From the NCBI GenBank assembly GCA_963785755.1, contig CAWAXG010000013.1, positions 620,001 to 684,000 of the forward strand: a stretch of 64,000 nt of DNA, given 5' to 3'. Shown one piece after another: positions 44,872 to 53,749 of the stretch. The translations under genes and the position numbers were made by a program. The notes beneath the pieces are model-generated. The model saw only the letters and a list, made by a program, of their open reading frames with translations, ran no database searches and was not told the DNA's origin. The number at the start of each line of letters is the position of its first letter. Position 1 is the stretch's first letter. Source of the DNA: JACCXG01 sp963785755. GTDB lineage: Bacteria; Acidobacteriota; Vicinamibacteria; Vicinamibacterales; 2-12-FULL-66-21.

Positions 44872-45516
44872 TCAGTGAACGACCGCCGCCCCCCACACGG
44901 CCTTCGACTGGCGCCAGTCCTGGCGCAGAATCGACCAGAGCACCTGGTCGAGGTACTCGCCGCGGCGGAGGAAGCTGCGGCGAAGAATGGCTTCCCTCAC
45001 GGCGCCAACCTTCGCGAGCGCTCCGCTGCCGCGACCGTTCAACAGGGCGGCGCGCGCTTCGAGCCGAGCGATGCCCACCGTCTCGAACGCGAACTCGATC
45101 GTCAACCTCGCCGCATCCATGAAGACTCCTGTTCCCCAGAATGCCGAGCCAATCGCAAAGCCCCATTCGGCGGTGCCGGTCGCAGGATCGACCGATCGGA
45201 CCTGAAAGATCCCGATCGCCGTGTCAAAGCCTCGAGGCACTACGGCAAAGCACACATACCGTCCGGCAGCGCGTTCCCGGTGCGTCCAGGCGATGAACCG
45301 TTCGAACGCCTCGACCGTCGTCGGTGGCGGCGATATGAATCGCGCCACTTCGTCCGTCGTGAGCAGCTCGAGCAATGCGGCTGCGTCAGAGAGCCGCAGC
45401 TCGCGGAGCGTCACCTTGCCCGCCGCCAGGACCGGCAGCGCCATGCGCCAGTCGCTCGTGACGACTGCGGGCGGGCTCGTCATGCGGGTTTCCATCAACT
45501 GTGTTGCCAGCGCCAT
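44872..45516 (-). CDS. GNAT N-acetyltransferase (RimJ/RimL type), module copy A
   Basis: A 214-residue paralogue of the GNAT at 41923-42585: KVTLRELRLSDAAALLELL, EVARFISPPPTTVEAFERFI, CFAVVPRGFDTAIGIFQV, EWGFAIGSAFWGTGVFMDA and ALLNGRGSGALAKVGAVREA are near-identical blocks. The N-terminus is longer (MALATQLMETRMTSPPAVVT), so a later ATG is possible. It starts 35 bases after the stop of its protease partner. Together with copy B this shows a duplicated two-gene unit. Confidence 0.9.
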   Translation of the reverse strand: MALATQLMETRMTSPPAVVTSDWRMALPVLAAGKVTLRELRLSDAAALLELLTTDEVARFISPPPTTVEAFERFIAWTHRERAAGRYVCFAVVPRGFDTAIGIFQVRSVDPATGTAEWGFAIGSAFWGTGVFMDAARLTIEFAFETVGIARLEARAALLNGRGSGALAKVGAVREAILRRSFLRRGEYLDQVLWSILRQDWRQSKAVWGAAVVH

Positions 45517-45551
45517 GATTCAGTCCATCTCCACGCAAGATCGAACGTTAG

Positions 45552-47564
45552 TCAGCGGACGACCTTCGTCGCGGTTCCCCACACGATGTTGTCGTCATCG
45601 GCAGTTCCCCACACGATGTTGTCGTCGTCCAGCAGCGATCGCAGCGTCCCCCACACGATGTTGTCCTCGTCCACGAGCGTCCCCCAGACGATGTTGTCGT
45701 CATCCGAGGTGCCCCAGACGATGTTGTCGTCTTCCCAGGTGCCCCACACGATGTTGTCGCCGTCCCACGTGCCCCACACGATGTTCTCTTCGGTCAGGCC
45801 TTCGGCAGTGCCCCACACGATGTTCTCGTCTTCGGTCATCAAGCCGATGACCCGGTTCTGCCAGACCAGTTCGGCCGCCCACACCCTCGACGTGCCCCAG
45901 ACGATGTTGTCGAACTCGGCCGCGGTGCCCCACACGATGTTGTCGTCCTCGCCAAGCGCCGTGCCCCAGACGATGTTGTCGTCCCACTGCGCGCCGTTGA
46001 ACGACAGGGCGTCCGTGCCCCAGACGATGTTGTCGTCCCACAGGAGTGCCTGGGACCACGGGATCATCGCGCCGCCGAGCGGCGTCACCGGCGCCGGCGT
46101 CGCACGAAGCCACGGCGACCCGACGGGCATGTCGGTGTTGATGGCAAGCGCCATGACGAGAGCGCCGCGAGCGTTGATCTCTCCCGTGCCCTGAGTCAGT
46201 GCGTCGTACGGGTCACCACCCGATTCGTCGAGCTGGAACGCCGTGTACTGGAGAACAGCCTTGAGCGCGTTCGGCGTGAGCTCGGGAGCGTCACGATTCA
46301 CCGCGCGACTGGCCTGCAGGACCAGCGACGCGATCCCCGAGGTCACGGCCGCGGACATGCTCGTGCCGCTCAGGCGGCCGAAATTGCCCTCGCCGGGCCC
46401 TGACGTTTCCTTCAGGTGCGGAAACAGGACGAAGAGCGAAGAGAAACGCGGCGCGTCGGACATGAGGCCGACGCCGGGCGCGACAATGTCCGGCTTCGAG
46501 AAGCCGTCGAACCATGTCGGTCCGCGCGAGCTGAACGCGGCGACCTGGTCATCGCTGATTGTCACCGTGTTGTTCGTGTCGACCGCGCCGACCGTGATCG
46601 CCGACGGTGCGTTGCCGGGCGACGTGATGCCCGCGTATCCCGGCTCCCCCTCGGCGTCCAGCCCCACGTTCCCCGCGGCCGTCACCACGACGATGCCGGC
46701 ACTGACCGCCTTTTCGACGGCCCTGACGAGCGGGTCGGTGGACGCAGGTTCGTAAATCGGGTGCCCGATCGACAGGTTGATGATGTCGATCTTGAACGCA
46801 CCAGGCGCCGAGCTCCGTTTGTTGGCGACAATGAACTCGAGGGCTTTCACGACGTCGCTGACCCGGCCGCGGCCTTCGTCATCGAGCACTTTGAAGCCGT
46901 ACAGCGATGAGCCGGGCGCCACTCCCTCGAATTCCTTGTCCGACTCGAATCCGGTGCTGGCAATCAGGCCGGCGACGTGGGTGCCGTGCCCGTACTCGTC
47001 ATGCGGCCGTGTCACGATGCCGTCGCGCGTGAAATCCCAGAACCCTGCGATGTTGGGGAGCAGGTCTTTCGTATCGTCGATTCCCGAATCGACGACCGCG
47101 ACGTTGATGCCGTGGCCCTTGAATGGAACGACCGTCAGGCCAAGCGTCTCGCGCAGCACATCGACGCGGGCGGCCTTCCTTCTTGAAAACCGGTCGCCGC
47201 GGCGCGAGTCCCGGCGGTACTGAGAGCCGAGCGACCGGACTTCGGCATCCGACGAGACTGACAGAACGGAAGGATCCGCCTCGAGCGCCGCGAGATCTTC
47301 GCCATGAAGGTCGACCGTCAGGGCCTCGAGCGAGGGATGTTCGGCCTGGATTGCGTCGCCGTGCGATTGCAGCAGTTGTTTGAGCGCGAGACGGGTGCCC
47401 GGGCGTGCCTGAATAATGACCCGATGGACGGTGCCCTCGCGGTGTGCACGGCGCAGGACCTTATCGAGCTTGGAGCCTCGCTCCGCAGAGGCCGGCATCG
47501 CGGTCGCGAGAAGGCACAGCGCGAGCCCCACGATGGGAGCGAATTGACGGGGGAACCAATTCAT
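45552..47564 (-). CDS. Exported S8 (subtilisin-like) protease with C-terminal NIVWGT repeats, module copy A
   Basis: A signal peptide (FAPIVGLALCLLATAMPASA) and an I9-like propeptide (HRVIIQARPGTRLALKQLLQ) precede the peptidase domain with Asp in NVAVVDSGID, His in YGHGTHVAGLIA and Ser in LSGTSMSAAVTSG. An insertion (FSSLFVLFPHLKETSGPGEG) lies before the serine. After residue about 500 there are twelve exact NIVWGT motifs in acidic spacers (such as EDDNIVWGTS). Copy A has one gap with VWAAELVWQNRVIG. It starts the module that ends with the GNAT gene. Confidence 0.93.
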   Translation of the reverse strand: MNWFPRQFAPIVGLALCLLATAMPASAERGSKLDKVLRRAHREGTVHRVIIQARPGTRLALKQLLQSHGDAIQAEHPSLEALTVDLHGEDLAALEADPSVLSVSSDAEVRSLGSQYRRDSRRGDRFSRRKAARVDVLRETLGLTVVPFKGHGINVAVVDSGIDDTKDLLPNIAGFWDFTRDGIVTRPHDEYGHGTHVAGLIASTGFESDKEFEGVAPGSSLYGFKVLDDEGRGRVSDVVKALEFIVANKRSSAPGAFKIDIINLSIGHPIYEPASTDPLVRAVEKAVSAGIVVVTAAGNVGLDAEGEPGYAGITSPGNAPSAITVGAVDTNNTVTISDDQVAAFSSRGPTWFDGFSKPDIVAPGVGLMSDAPRFSSLFVLFPHLKETSGPGEGNFGRLSGTSMSAAVTSGIASLVLQASRAVNRDAPELTPNALKAVLQYTAFQLDESGGDPYDALTQGTGEINARGALVMALAINTDMPVGSPWLRATPAPVTPLGGAMIPWSQALLWDDNIVWGTDALSFNGAQWDDNIVWGTALGEDDNIVWGTAAEFDNIVWGTSRVWAAELVWQNRVIGLMTEDENIVWGTAEGLTEENIVWGTWDGDNIVWGTWEDDNIVWGTSDDDNIVWGTLVDEDNIVWGTLRSLLDDDNIVWGTADDDNIVWGTATKVVR
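45571..46038 (-). repeat. NIVWGT-coding repeat array in protease copy A
   Basis: Twelve in-frame copies, each close to plus-strand GTGCCCCAGACGATGTTGTC or CCCCACACGATGTTGTC. Spacers differ in length from 5 to about 22 residues, so the array is not a uniform tandem repeat. Confidence 0.9.
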
Positions 47565-47777
47565 GGCGGACCCCAGCAGAGCAAGGCCAGGGCCACCACG
47601 GCAGGGCTTGAACCAGTTTCTGTTAACTCATTGCAAAAATGAGGTTTATGTCTGCTGAACTTGCCCGAACCGCACAGACCGTTTCCGCTCACGATGCTCC
47701 GTTGTGGAACATCTGAACTGGTCCTGGTTTCAAGTTTGGCGCTAAATCATTGGACTATCTGTTTAGTCTCGCAGGCT

Positions 47778-47811
47778 GTTCCATTCTGAGTCAGACGTGC
47801 AGGGATGGAAC
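47778..47811. promoter_or_regulatory. Inverted repeat GTTCCAT...ATGGAAC upstream of protease copy A
   Basis: Seven-base arms are separated by 20 bases. It is the most symmetric element in the 284-base gap 47565-47848 between the protease and the importer genes. A regulator site is inferred; the gap contains no gene. Confidence 0.35.
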
Positions 47812-47848
47812 ACCTGGATGTCGCCGTAACTTACGGTCGTACTTAGAC

Positions 47849-48841
47849 TTACGAAAACGTTCCGGCGTGTGGCCCCTCGGCGGCCGGAACCGCGGTCACC
47901 AGATGGAGAGCCAGGACGGTCAGGACGATGGCCCCGGCCGGAGCCATCAACCAGGGGGCAGAGAGAAGGGCCCCCGCCTGCCAGGCATCGCGGAGCATCA
48001 CCCCCCAAGTTGCTGTAGGTAGAGGAAATCCAAGACCGACAAAAGACAGCGTGGCCTCGGTCAGCACGAACGCCGGCACCAGCATGGTCCAGATCGACGC
48101 CACGAACGTCGCGGTCGCCGGGAGCAAATGACGTAGCAGAATTCGCAACGGCCCGGCCCCCATGGCCTTTGCAGCTTCTGCGTACTCCTTCCGGCGCTCG
48201 GCGGACACGATCGCGCGCACACCGCGTGCGGGCACGGGCCAGCCCGCTGCCGCCAGGAGCAGCGTCAGGACGATGAAGACCTGGCGTGGGGTCAGGACGA
48301 GCGGCAGGGCGGCTCGAATGGCGAGCACCACATACACCGCTGGAAGCACCAGGACGAAATCCGCGACGGCCATCAGCAGCCGATCGAGCCGCCCGCCGGC
48401 GAATCCGGCGGCGCCGCCAATCACAATCCCGATCAAGAGCGCGCCGATTGACGCGGTCAGTGAGACGCCGAGCGAGAGCCTGGCCCCATGAAGGAGACGA
48501 GCCAGAACGTCCCGGCCCAGGGCATCTCCACCGAGCGGCAGCCAGGGACCATTCGATTCGTCAATCGAGGCGATCGTGCCGTTGACGAACCAGTCGATCG
48601 GGATCGGATGCTGCCGGTCCTCAGCGTAGCGCCGCTCGAGGCGATCAACCAGACGAAGCGGATATATGAAGGGTCTCCGGAATTCGCCGCTGGCGCCGAC
48701 CAGTCGCGGCCGCATCGGCGGAGCGTTCTCATGATCTTCGAAATGCTGACCGGGCGAATGAGGGGTCAGCGCCGGCGCGCCCGCCGCGGCAATGACAATC
48801 ATCGAGAGAAGAACTGCGCCGGTCTTTCTCGACGCGTCCAT
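47849..48841 (-). CDS. ABC transporter permease, DppC/OppC type
   Basis: Residues start MDASRKTGAVLLSMIVIAAA, followed by an extracytoplasmic part and six membrane helices. The permease contact loop is EAAKAMGAGPLRILLRHLLP (EAA motif). PLGGDALGRDVLARLLHGAR is the DppC/OppC signature. Only the last 330 residues of a longer open frame are real; the ATG at 48841 shares its A with the dppB stop (TGATG). No ATPase genes lie in the window, so the pump would need ATPases from elsewhere. Confidence 0.92.
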   Translation of the reverse strand: MDASRKTGAVLLSMIVIAAAGAPALTPHSPGQHFEDHENAPPMRPRLVGASGEFRRPFIYPLRLVDRLERRYAEDRQHPIPIDWFVNGTIASIDESNGPWLPLGGDALGRDVLARLLHGARLSLGVSLTASIGALLIGIVIGGAAGFAGGRLDRLLMAVADFVLVLPAVYVVLAIRAALPLVLTPRQVFIVLTLLLAAAGWPVPARGVRAIVSAERRKEYAEAAKAMGAGPLRILLRHLLPATATFVASIWTMLVPAFVLTEATLSFVGLGFPLPTATWGVMLRDAWQAGALLSAPWLMAPAGAIVLTVLALHLVTAVPAAEGPHAGTFS

Positions 48842-49785
48842 CACGACACCTCGAGCCGTGGGTCGATCGCGGCGAGCAGGATGTCGGAGAGCAGGATGCC
48901 CATCGCGAGAAACGCCGCACCCGTCGCGGCGCAGCCGGCGACGAGATTGGCGTCGCGGCCGATCAGCGCGTCGTACATCAGGCGCCCGAGCCCGGGCCAG
49001 GTCATCACGTACTCGACCACGAACGAACCGCTGATCAGGGCGCCGATCATGATCCCGTAGACCGCGATAACCGGCTTCAACGACAAACGGAAGGCGTGCC
49101 GCCAGACCACCCGCCGCATGGGGAGGCCGCGGGCACGGGCGGCGATGATCGACGGATCGGACAATGCATCCCCGATGGCCCGGGACTGCAGCCGCTCGAG
49201 CGCCGCGGCAAAGGGCAGCGCGAGCGCAATGACCGGCAGGACGACGTGACGGATGCTCTCGAGGATTGATCCCGAAGAGGGCGGACCGCCGACGGGGAGC
49301 CACCCCGTTCGTGACGCCAGCACCAGCAATGACAGTGACAGCACCATCGGCGGCACAGACAGCGTGACGATCGCCGCCGCCCGCACGGCACTCGCCATCG
49401 CGCCCCGTCGTCTCGTGCCCGTGAGGATCCCGAGCGGGATCCCGAGCGTGGTCGCGACCACCAGGGCCACGATGCCGATGAGCGCGCTCTGTCCGGCACG
49501 TTCGGCGATCAACGATGAGACCGAGCGGCCGGCATGAGCGGTTGATTCCCCCCAATCGAGACGAACGGCGTGCATCACCCAGTCGACATACTGGCGATGG
49601 ATGGGTCGATCGAGGCCGAGACGGTGTCGTTCGGCGGCGACCCTGGACGGATCCGCCTCGAAGGTGGAGAGATGGTCGCCGGGCGCCAGCCTGGCGAGAA
49701 TCAGCGCCGCCGAGGCGACCACGATCACAAGGGCGAGGGCCCACAGTGAACGGCGCAGAATGAAGAGGAGAAAGGGGCGGCCCAC
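48841..49785 (-). CDS. ABC transporter permease, DppB/OppB type
   Basis: The N-terminus has the DppB pattern FILRRSLWALALVIVVASAA, then LARLAPGDH and LGLDRPIHRQYVDWV. The EAA-like loop is AARARGLPMRRVVWRHAFR, and FVVEYVMTWPGLGRLMYDAL follows. Its length (314) and helix count (six) fit. It lies between the solute-binding and DppC genes with 32- and 0-base spacing, as in peptide and nickel importers. Confidence 0.93.
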   Translation of the reverse strand: MGRPFLLFILRRSLWALALVIVVASAALILARLAPGDHLSTFEADPSRVAAERHRLGLDRPIHRQYVDWVMHAVRLDWGESTAHAGRSVSSLIAERAGQSALIGIVALVVATTLGIPLGILTGTRRRGAMASAVRAAAIVTLSVPPMVLSLSLLVLASRTGWLPVGGPPSSGSILESIRHVVLPVIALALPFAAALERLQSRAIGDALSDPSIIAARARGLPMRRVVWRHAFRLSLKPVIAVYGIMIGALISGSFVVEYVMTWPGLGRLMYDALIGRDANLVAGCAATGAAFLAMGILLSDILLAAIDPRLEVS

Positions 49786-49817
49786 AGTGAGGTTTTCGGC
49801 CGCGTCGCCCGGGCGCG

Positions 49818-51561
49818 TTACCGGCCGCCTCGAGGCCCGGTCACGGCGAGCGTATCGGCGCTCCAGAGCAGTTGGGGAATCAGATTCGCCGGCGCCACAT
49901 TCGTGACCCGCGGTGCGAACGCGACGGTGACCTTCGGGGCAGCGAAGTAGATGGCCGGGAGGTGCTCGCCGAATACACGCTGCACTTCAGCGAAGATCTT
50001 CTGGCGTTCGCCAAGATCGGACGCCGCGATCTGCTGCCGCATTAGATCATCGATGCGGGCCTCCCACTCCGTCGCCGGCTTGCTCTGGTTCGGGTTCCAG
50101 AAGTGGGTGGTCCCAGAGCTGAGCCAGAAGTCGAGACTCATCGCGGGGTCCGTCGAGCTGGCCTGGAAGCCATGGTAGATGCTGTCGTAATCGGCGCTCA
50201 ACCATCGCTTGATGATGGCAGGGGGATCGAGGCCCACCACGTCCAGACCCACCCCGAGGCGACGGAACTGTTCCTGAAGAACCGCGACCGAGCGCTCCCT
50301 CGTCGTGTGCCCCGACTGCACCAACACCGAGAATCGGTACTGGTCTGCGGTTCGCGTCTTCGAGCTGGCCATCGCCGTCTTTGTCGGTGAGACCGGCGGC
50401 GGCGAGAAGCTGGCGCGCCTTCGCAGTGTCGAACGGATACGTCGGCGCGCTCGACGAGTACCAGGTCCGATTGCCCGAGGTGACCGGTCCGAACACCGGC
50501 ACGCCGGCGCCGAGAAACACAGTGTTCGCGAATGCCTGCCGGTCGACGCCGTACGACAATGCCTGCCTGAACTCCTTGGTCCGCAGCCATGGCTTCGGAT
50601 CAGACGCGCCAGCCGGCTTGAGGTTGAACCAGAGCAGGTTCGGATCGATCGCCACGCCGACGTCGAGGAGCTTCAGCCGGCCCTGGTCCGTCAGAGCCTT
50701 GAATCGGGCGTAGTCATCGGGGCGAATGTCCGCGTTGGACATGAGGTCCGTGGCTCCGGATTCGAGCCGGAGCGCCTCGGCGTTCTGCTCGGGAATCAAT
50801 TCAACGGTCAGCTTGTCGAGGTACGGCAGCTGCGTCCCGTCGTCGGCGCGGCGCCAGTAGTGCGGGTTCCGCGTGAAAACCATCCGCTGTCCCGCGACAT
50901 GTTCACTCATCACGAACGGGCCAAGACCGACGATGTCGGACAGTGCCGTCGCGGCCGTCCAGGCGTTCTCGATCGTCCCCGCGTTGAAGGCCGCCTCCAG
51001 CTTGTGCTTCGGCAGGATGGGCAGGGTGTCGAGCATTCTGATCCCTGGCGCGAACGGCTCTGGAAAGCGAACGACGATCGTCTGCGGATCCGGCGAGCTC
51101 ACCTCCAGCGGTTTCCCCGCAACCTTGAGCGCCGGGCCGAGGACACTCCGCGGCTCCTCGTCGTAAGCAACCGCGAACGAGAAGAGCACGTCGGCGGCGG
51201 TCATGGAGACACCGTCGGAAAACTTGAGGCCCGGTCGCAGCCGGAGGACGTAGGCGCCGTCGGATGATTGCTGCCAGCTTTCCGCGAGTGCCGGTTCGAG
51301 CGCATCCGTGGCGCGATTGACACGGACCAGCCGCGCCTGCGTGAGTAGTGACAGCAGATCGCCGGGAGCGCTCAGCTCGAAATATCGGTTGTAATTCCTG
51401 GGGGCGCTCCGCAGAGAGGCGACCAGCTCCCCGCCGCGGACGGCGGCGCGTCCCGTTGTTGACGACGTCTCGCGGCGACAGGCCAGACTGGCGAGTCCGA
51501 TCGCCAGCAACACGCCGCACACGAGAGGAGGTTTCGGTCTGATGGCCACTTCTGAGCCCAC
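49818..51561 (-). CDS. ABC transporter solute-binding lipoprotein, DppA/OppA type (frameshifted)
   Basis: A signal peptide with lipobox SLAC (Cys28) and an SBP_bac_5 domain: GGELVASLRSAPRNYNRYFE, LRLRPGLKFSDGVSMTAADV, NPHYWRRADDGTQLPYLDKL, EFRQALSYGVDRQAFANTVF. The first frame decays after DANRRPVP; the next continues FSVLVQSGHTTRERSVAV and YDSIYHGFQASSTDP to 49818. Dropping one A near 50340 gives PVRFSVL. Total about 580 residues. The start is GTG at 51561 or 51549. It would deliver peptides to the two permeases. Start of the dpp-like operon. Confidence 0.88.
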
Positions 51562-51894
51562 CGGCCAATTTATTGGCCGCGAAAGGAAATGCCCAAGTTA
51601 CGGGGTTTTCGAGAGGGTAAGGCCTACCCGGCAGACCGCCCCGGCCATTCAGCCAATAGGTTGGCCACCCACCCATCCGGACGCCCGCCGGGTTGATACC
51701 GCATCGTAGCCGCAATCCTCATCAAGTGGCAACAGGAGTTCCATGGAGTCACTTCGTGACCGCTTCTGTTTTTACGACATGAGCAGAGTGTCGCACCGAT
51801 CTCGGGGTGGCACATCCCGTGCTCAATGGAGGCGCGTTCACTCCCCACAATTTCCGGTTGCACTGAAAGCCGTTTCACGAACATCGGGCTGTTT
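51562..51894. promoter_or_regulatory. Divergent intergenic region with two palindromes
   Basis: The 333 bases between the importer operon and protease copy C hold no gene. CGGCCAATTTATTGGCCG at 51562-51579 is an 18-base palindrome directly before the GTG at 51561. GCCAATAGGTTGGC at 51652-51665 has the same CCAA/TTGG half-sites. The rest is unremarkable. I infer operators for a dimeric regulator. Confidence 0.5.
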
Positions 51895-53591
51895 ATGAAT
51901 CACACCTCGACCCCTGGTTTCGCTACTGTCGTCTGGCGGTTGTTCTGCGTCGCGATCTGCCTCCTGATAGCCGTCGCTGCCGATGCGGGTCCCCGGCGGG
52001 CGAAGTTGTCGAAAGACCTGGCGGATCGACTGGCGTCGCGGAACACCGAGAAGACGAGCGTCATCATCAAATCAAAGGGGATCAGGCCCGCATCGCCGCG
52101 ATCGCGGAGCGCCATGGGGGCCGGGTGAAGAAGCAGCTCCGAGGCATGTCGGTCGTGGAATTCTCCGGCCAGGCGCTCGACGCGGTCAGCCAGGATCCCG
52201 AGGTCGATCATCTCTCCGGTGACGTGCCCGTCCGCCGGCTGATGGCGGTGACGGCGGAAACGGTGGGCGCCGACCAGGTGTGGAGCGGTGCCGCCGCGGG
52301 GCTGGCTGGCTACACCGGCAAGGGCATCGGGGTCGCGGTCATCGATTCCGGCGTGGCTTCGCACAAATCGATTCGCGATCGGATCGTCGCGAGCTATGAC
52401 TTCACCGGCGGCGGGGTGAGGGACGAGCTCGGCCACGGCACGCATGTCGCCGGCATCATCGTCGGCGACCAGGATTCCGGATATCCCGGCATCGCGCCCG
52501 GGTCGCACATCGTCAGCCTCAAAGTCCTGAACGGCGACGGATCCGGGGAAACGAGCGATGTGATTTCGGCGATTCAGTGGGCGGTCGACAACCGCGCCCG
52601 CTACAACCTGCGCATCATCAACCTATCGCTCGGTCATCCAGTGTTCGAAAGCTATCGTGACGATCCGCTGTGCCAGGCGGTGCAGCTCGCGGTGGACGCA
52701 GGAATGGTGGTGGTTGCAGCGGCGGGCAATTTCGGGAAGACAGCGGACGGCCGGTCGGTCATCGGCGGCATCGTATCCCCCGGCAACTCGCCCGCAGCCC
52801 TGACCGTGGGGGCGTCGAACACGCTCGGGACGGTGCAGCGTTCGGACGACGTGATGGCAAGCTACAGCTCACGCGGACCGACGGCAATCGATGGCTTGCT
52901 GAAGCCGGAGCTCGTGGCGCCGGGTAACAAGGTCGTGGCAGCCGCGGCGCAGGGCGCCTCCCTGCCGAAGACGTATTCGGAGCGAGTGGTGTGGGGCCAG
53001 GGAGCCGAGGCGTTCATCGAGTTCAGCGGCACGAGCATGGCCGCGGCCGTGGTTTCGGGGGCGGCGGCGCTGGTGCTGGATGCCAACGAGTCGCTGACGC
53101 CGGCGGATGTGAAGCTCGCGCTACAGGTCACCAGCAGCAGGCTGCCCGGCGCGGGGCTGATTGAGGCGGGTGCGGGCTTGGTGAACGTCGCGGCTGCGGT
53201 CGGGCTGGTTACGGGGAGCACCAATTTCAGAACCACGCGGGATTGCTCGGGCGGACAGTTCTTCGTGCACGGTGACACCGGCCCGCCTTTGGCACGGAAG
53301 TCAACGGAGGACGCTGCATTACGCTCTGGCGCCACACCATCGTCTGGGGCGACACCATCGTCTGGACTGACAGCATCGTCTGGACGCGACAGCATCGTCT
53401 GGGGCGACACCATCGTCTGGGGCGACACCATCGTCTGGGGCGACACCATCGTCTGGGGCGACACCATCGTCTGGGGCGACACCATCGTCTGGGGTGACAC
53501 CATCGTCTGGGGTGACACCATCGTCTGGGGTGACACCATCGTCTGGACTGACACCATCGTCTGGACTGACGATAACCAGTCCAGCGGATAG
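51895..53591 (+). CDS. Exported S8 (subtilisin-like) protease with TIVWGD tandem repeats, copy C (frameshifted)
   Basis: Start MNHTSTPG and signal peptide FCVAICLLIAVAADAG. The first frame ends near 52128; one base added to GGGG at 52077-52080 joins SVIIKSKG to DQARIAAIAERHGGRV and then the frame with Asp in GVAVIDSGV, His in LGHGTHVAGIIV and Ser in FSGTSMAAAVVSG. Near 53290 and 53384 two more shifts, one missing and one extra base, hide three IVW units in another frame. Repaired, the tail has about 13 IVW units with six-residue period. There is no GNAT gene downstream. Confidence 0.88.
53333..53570 (+). repeat. 18-bp tandem repeat coding TIVWGD
   Basis: The unit GGCGACACCATCGTCTGG repeats at least nine times without spacers; the last copies carry ACTGAC in place of GGCGAC. 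It differs from the spaced arrays in the other two proteases and looks freshly expanded. Copies at 53333-53383 are in a different frame from the rest. Confidence 0.95.
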
Positions 53592-53652
53592 ACCGATACT
53601 CAATTTCTCAACGCAGCTTCTCGATACAACTTTTCTCTCAGGAGCACACATC

Positions 53653-53679
53653 ATGCGCATCATTGTTTGGACCGAGTAG
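53653..53679 (+). CDS. Eight-codon ORF coding MRIIVWTE
   Basis: ATG at 53653 lies eight bases after AGGAG (53639-53643). The codons read Met-Arg-Ile-Ile-Val-Trp-Thr-Glu and a TAG. The core IVWT equals the last units of the repeat tail of the protease that ends 61 bases upstream. A rho-independent terminator follows after 32 bases. It could be a leader-type or signal peptide; alternatively it is the end of a frame-shifted protease tail, because that frame is open from 53494. Confidence 0.4.
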   Translation: MRIIVWTE

Positions 53680-53711
53680 TCGCATCGCAAATAACTAACG
53701 CAATCAGCTCC

Positions 53712-53742
53712 GGCCATGAAGCCCCACGCTTCATGGCCTTTT
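53712..53742 (+). terminator. Rho-independent terminator after protease copy C and the small ORF
   Basis: GGCCATGAAG and CTTCATGGCC form a perfect ten-base stem around a seven-base loop and are followed by TTTT. It lies only seven bases before the next ATG, at 53750. Confidence 0.92.
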
Positions 53743-53749
53743 CGCCTAT

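Noticed and set aside
47849..49744. Single 631-codon reading frame
   Set aside because: Only the last 330 codons (from 48841) show DppC sequence; the front is antisense-like shadow over dppB.
53333..53570. CRISPR-like array
   Set aside because: Units are contiguous without spacers and code for protein in frame.
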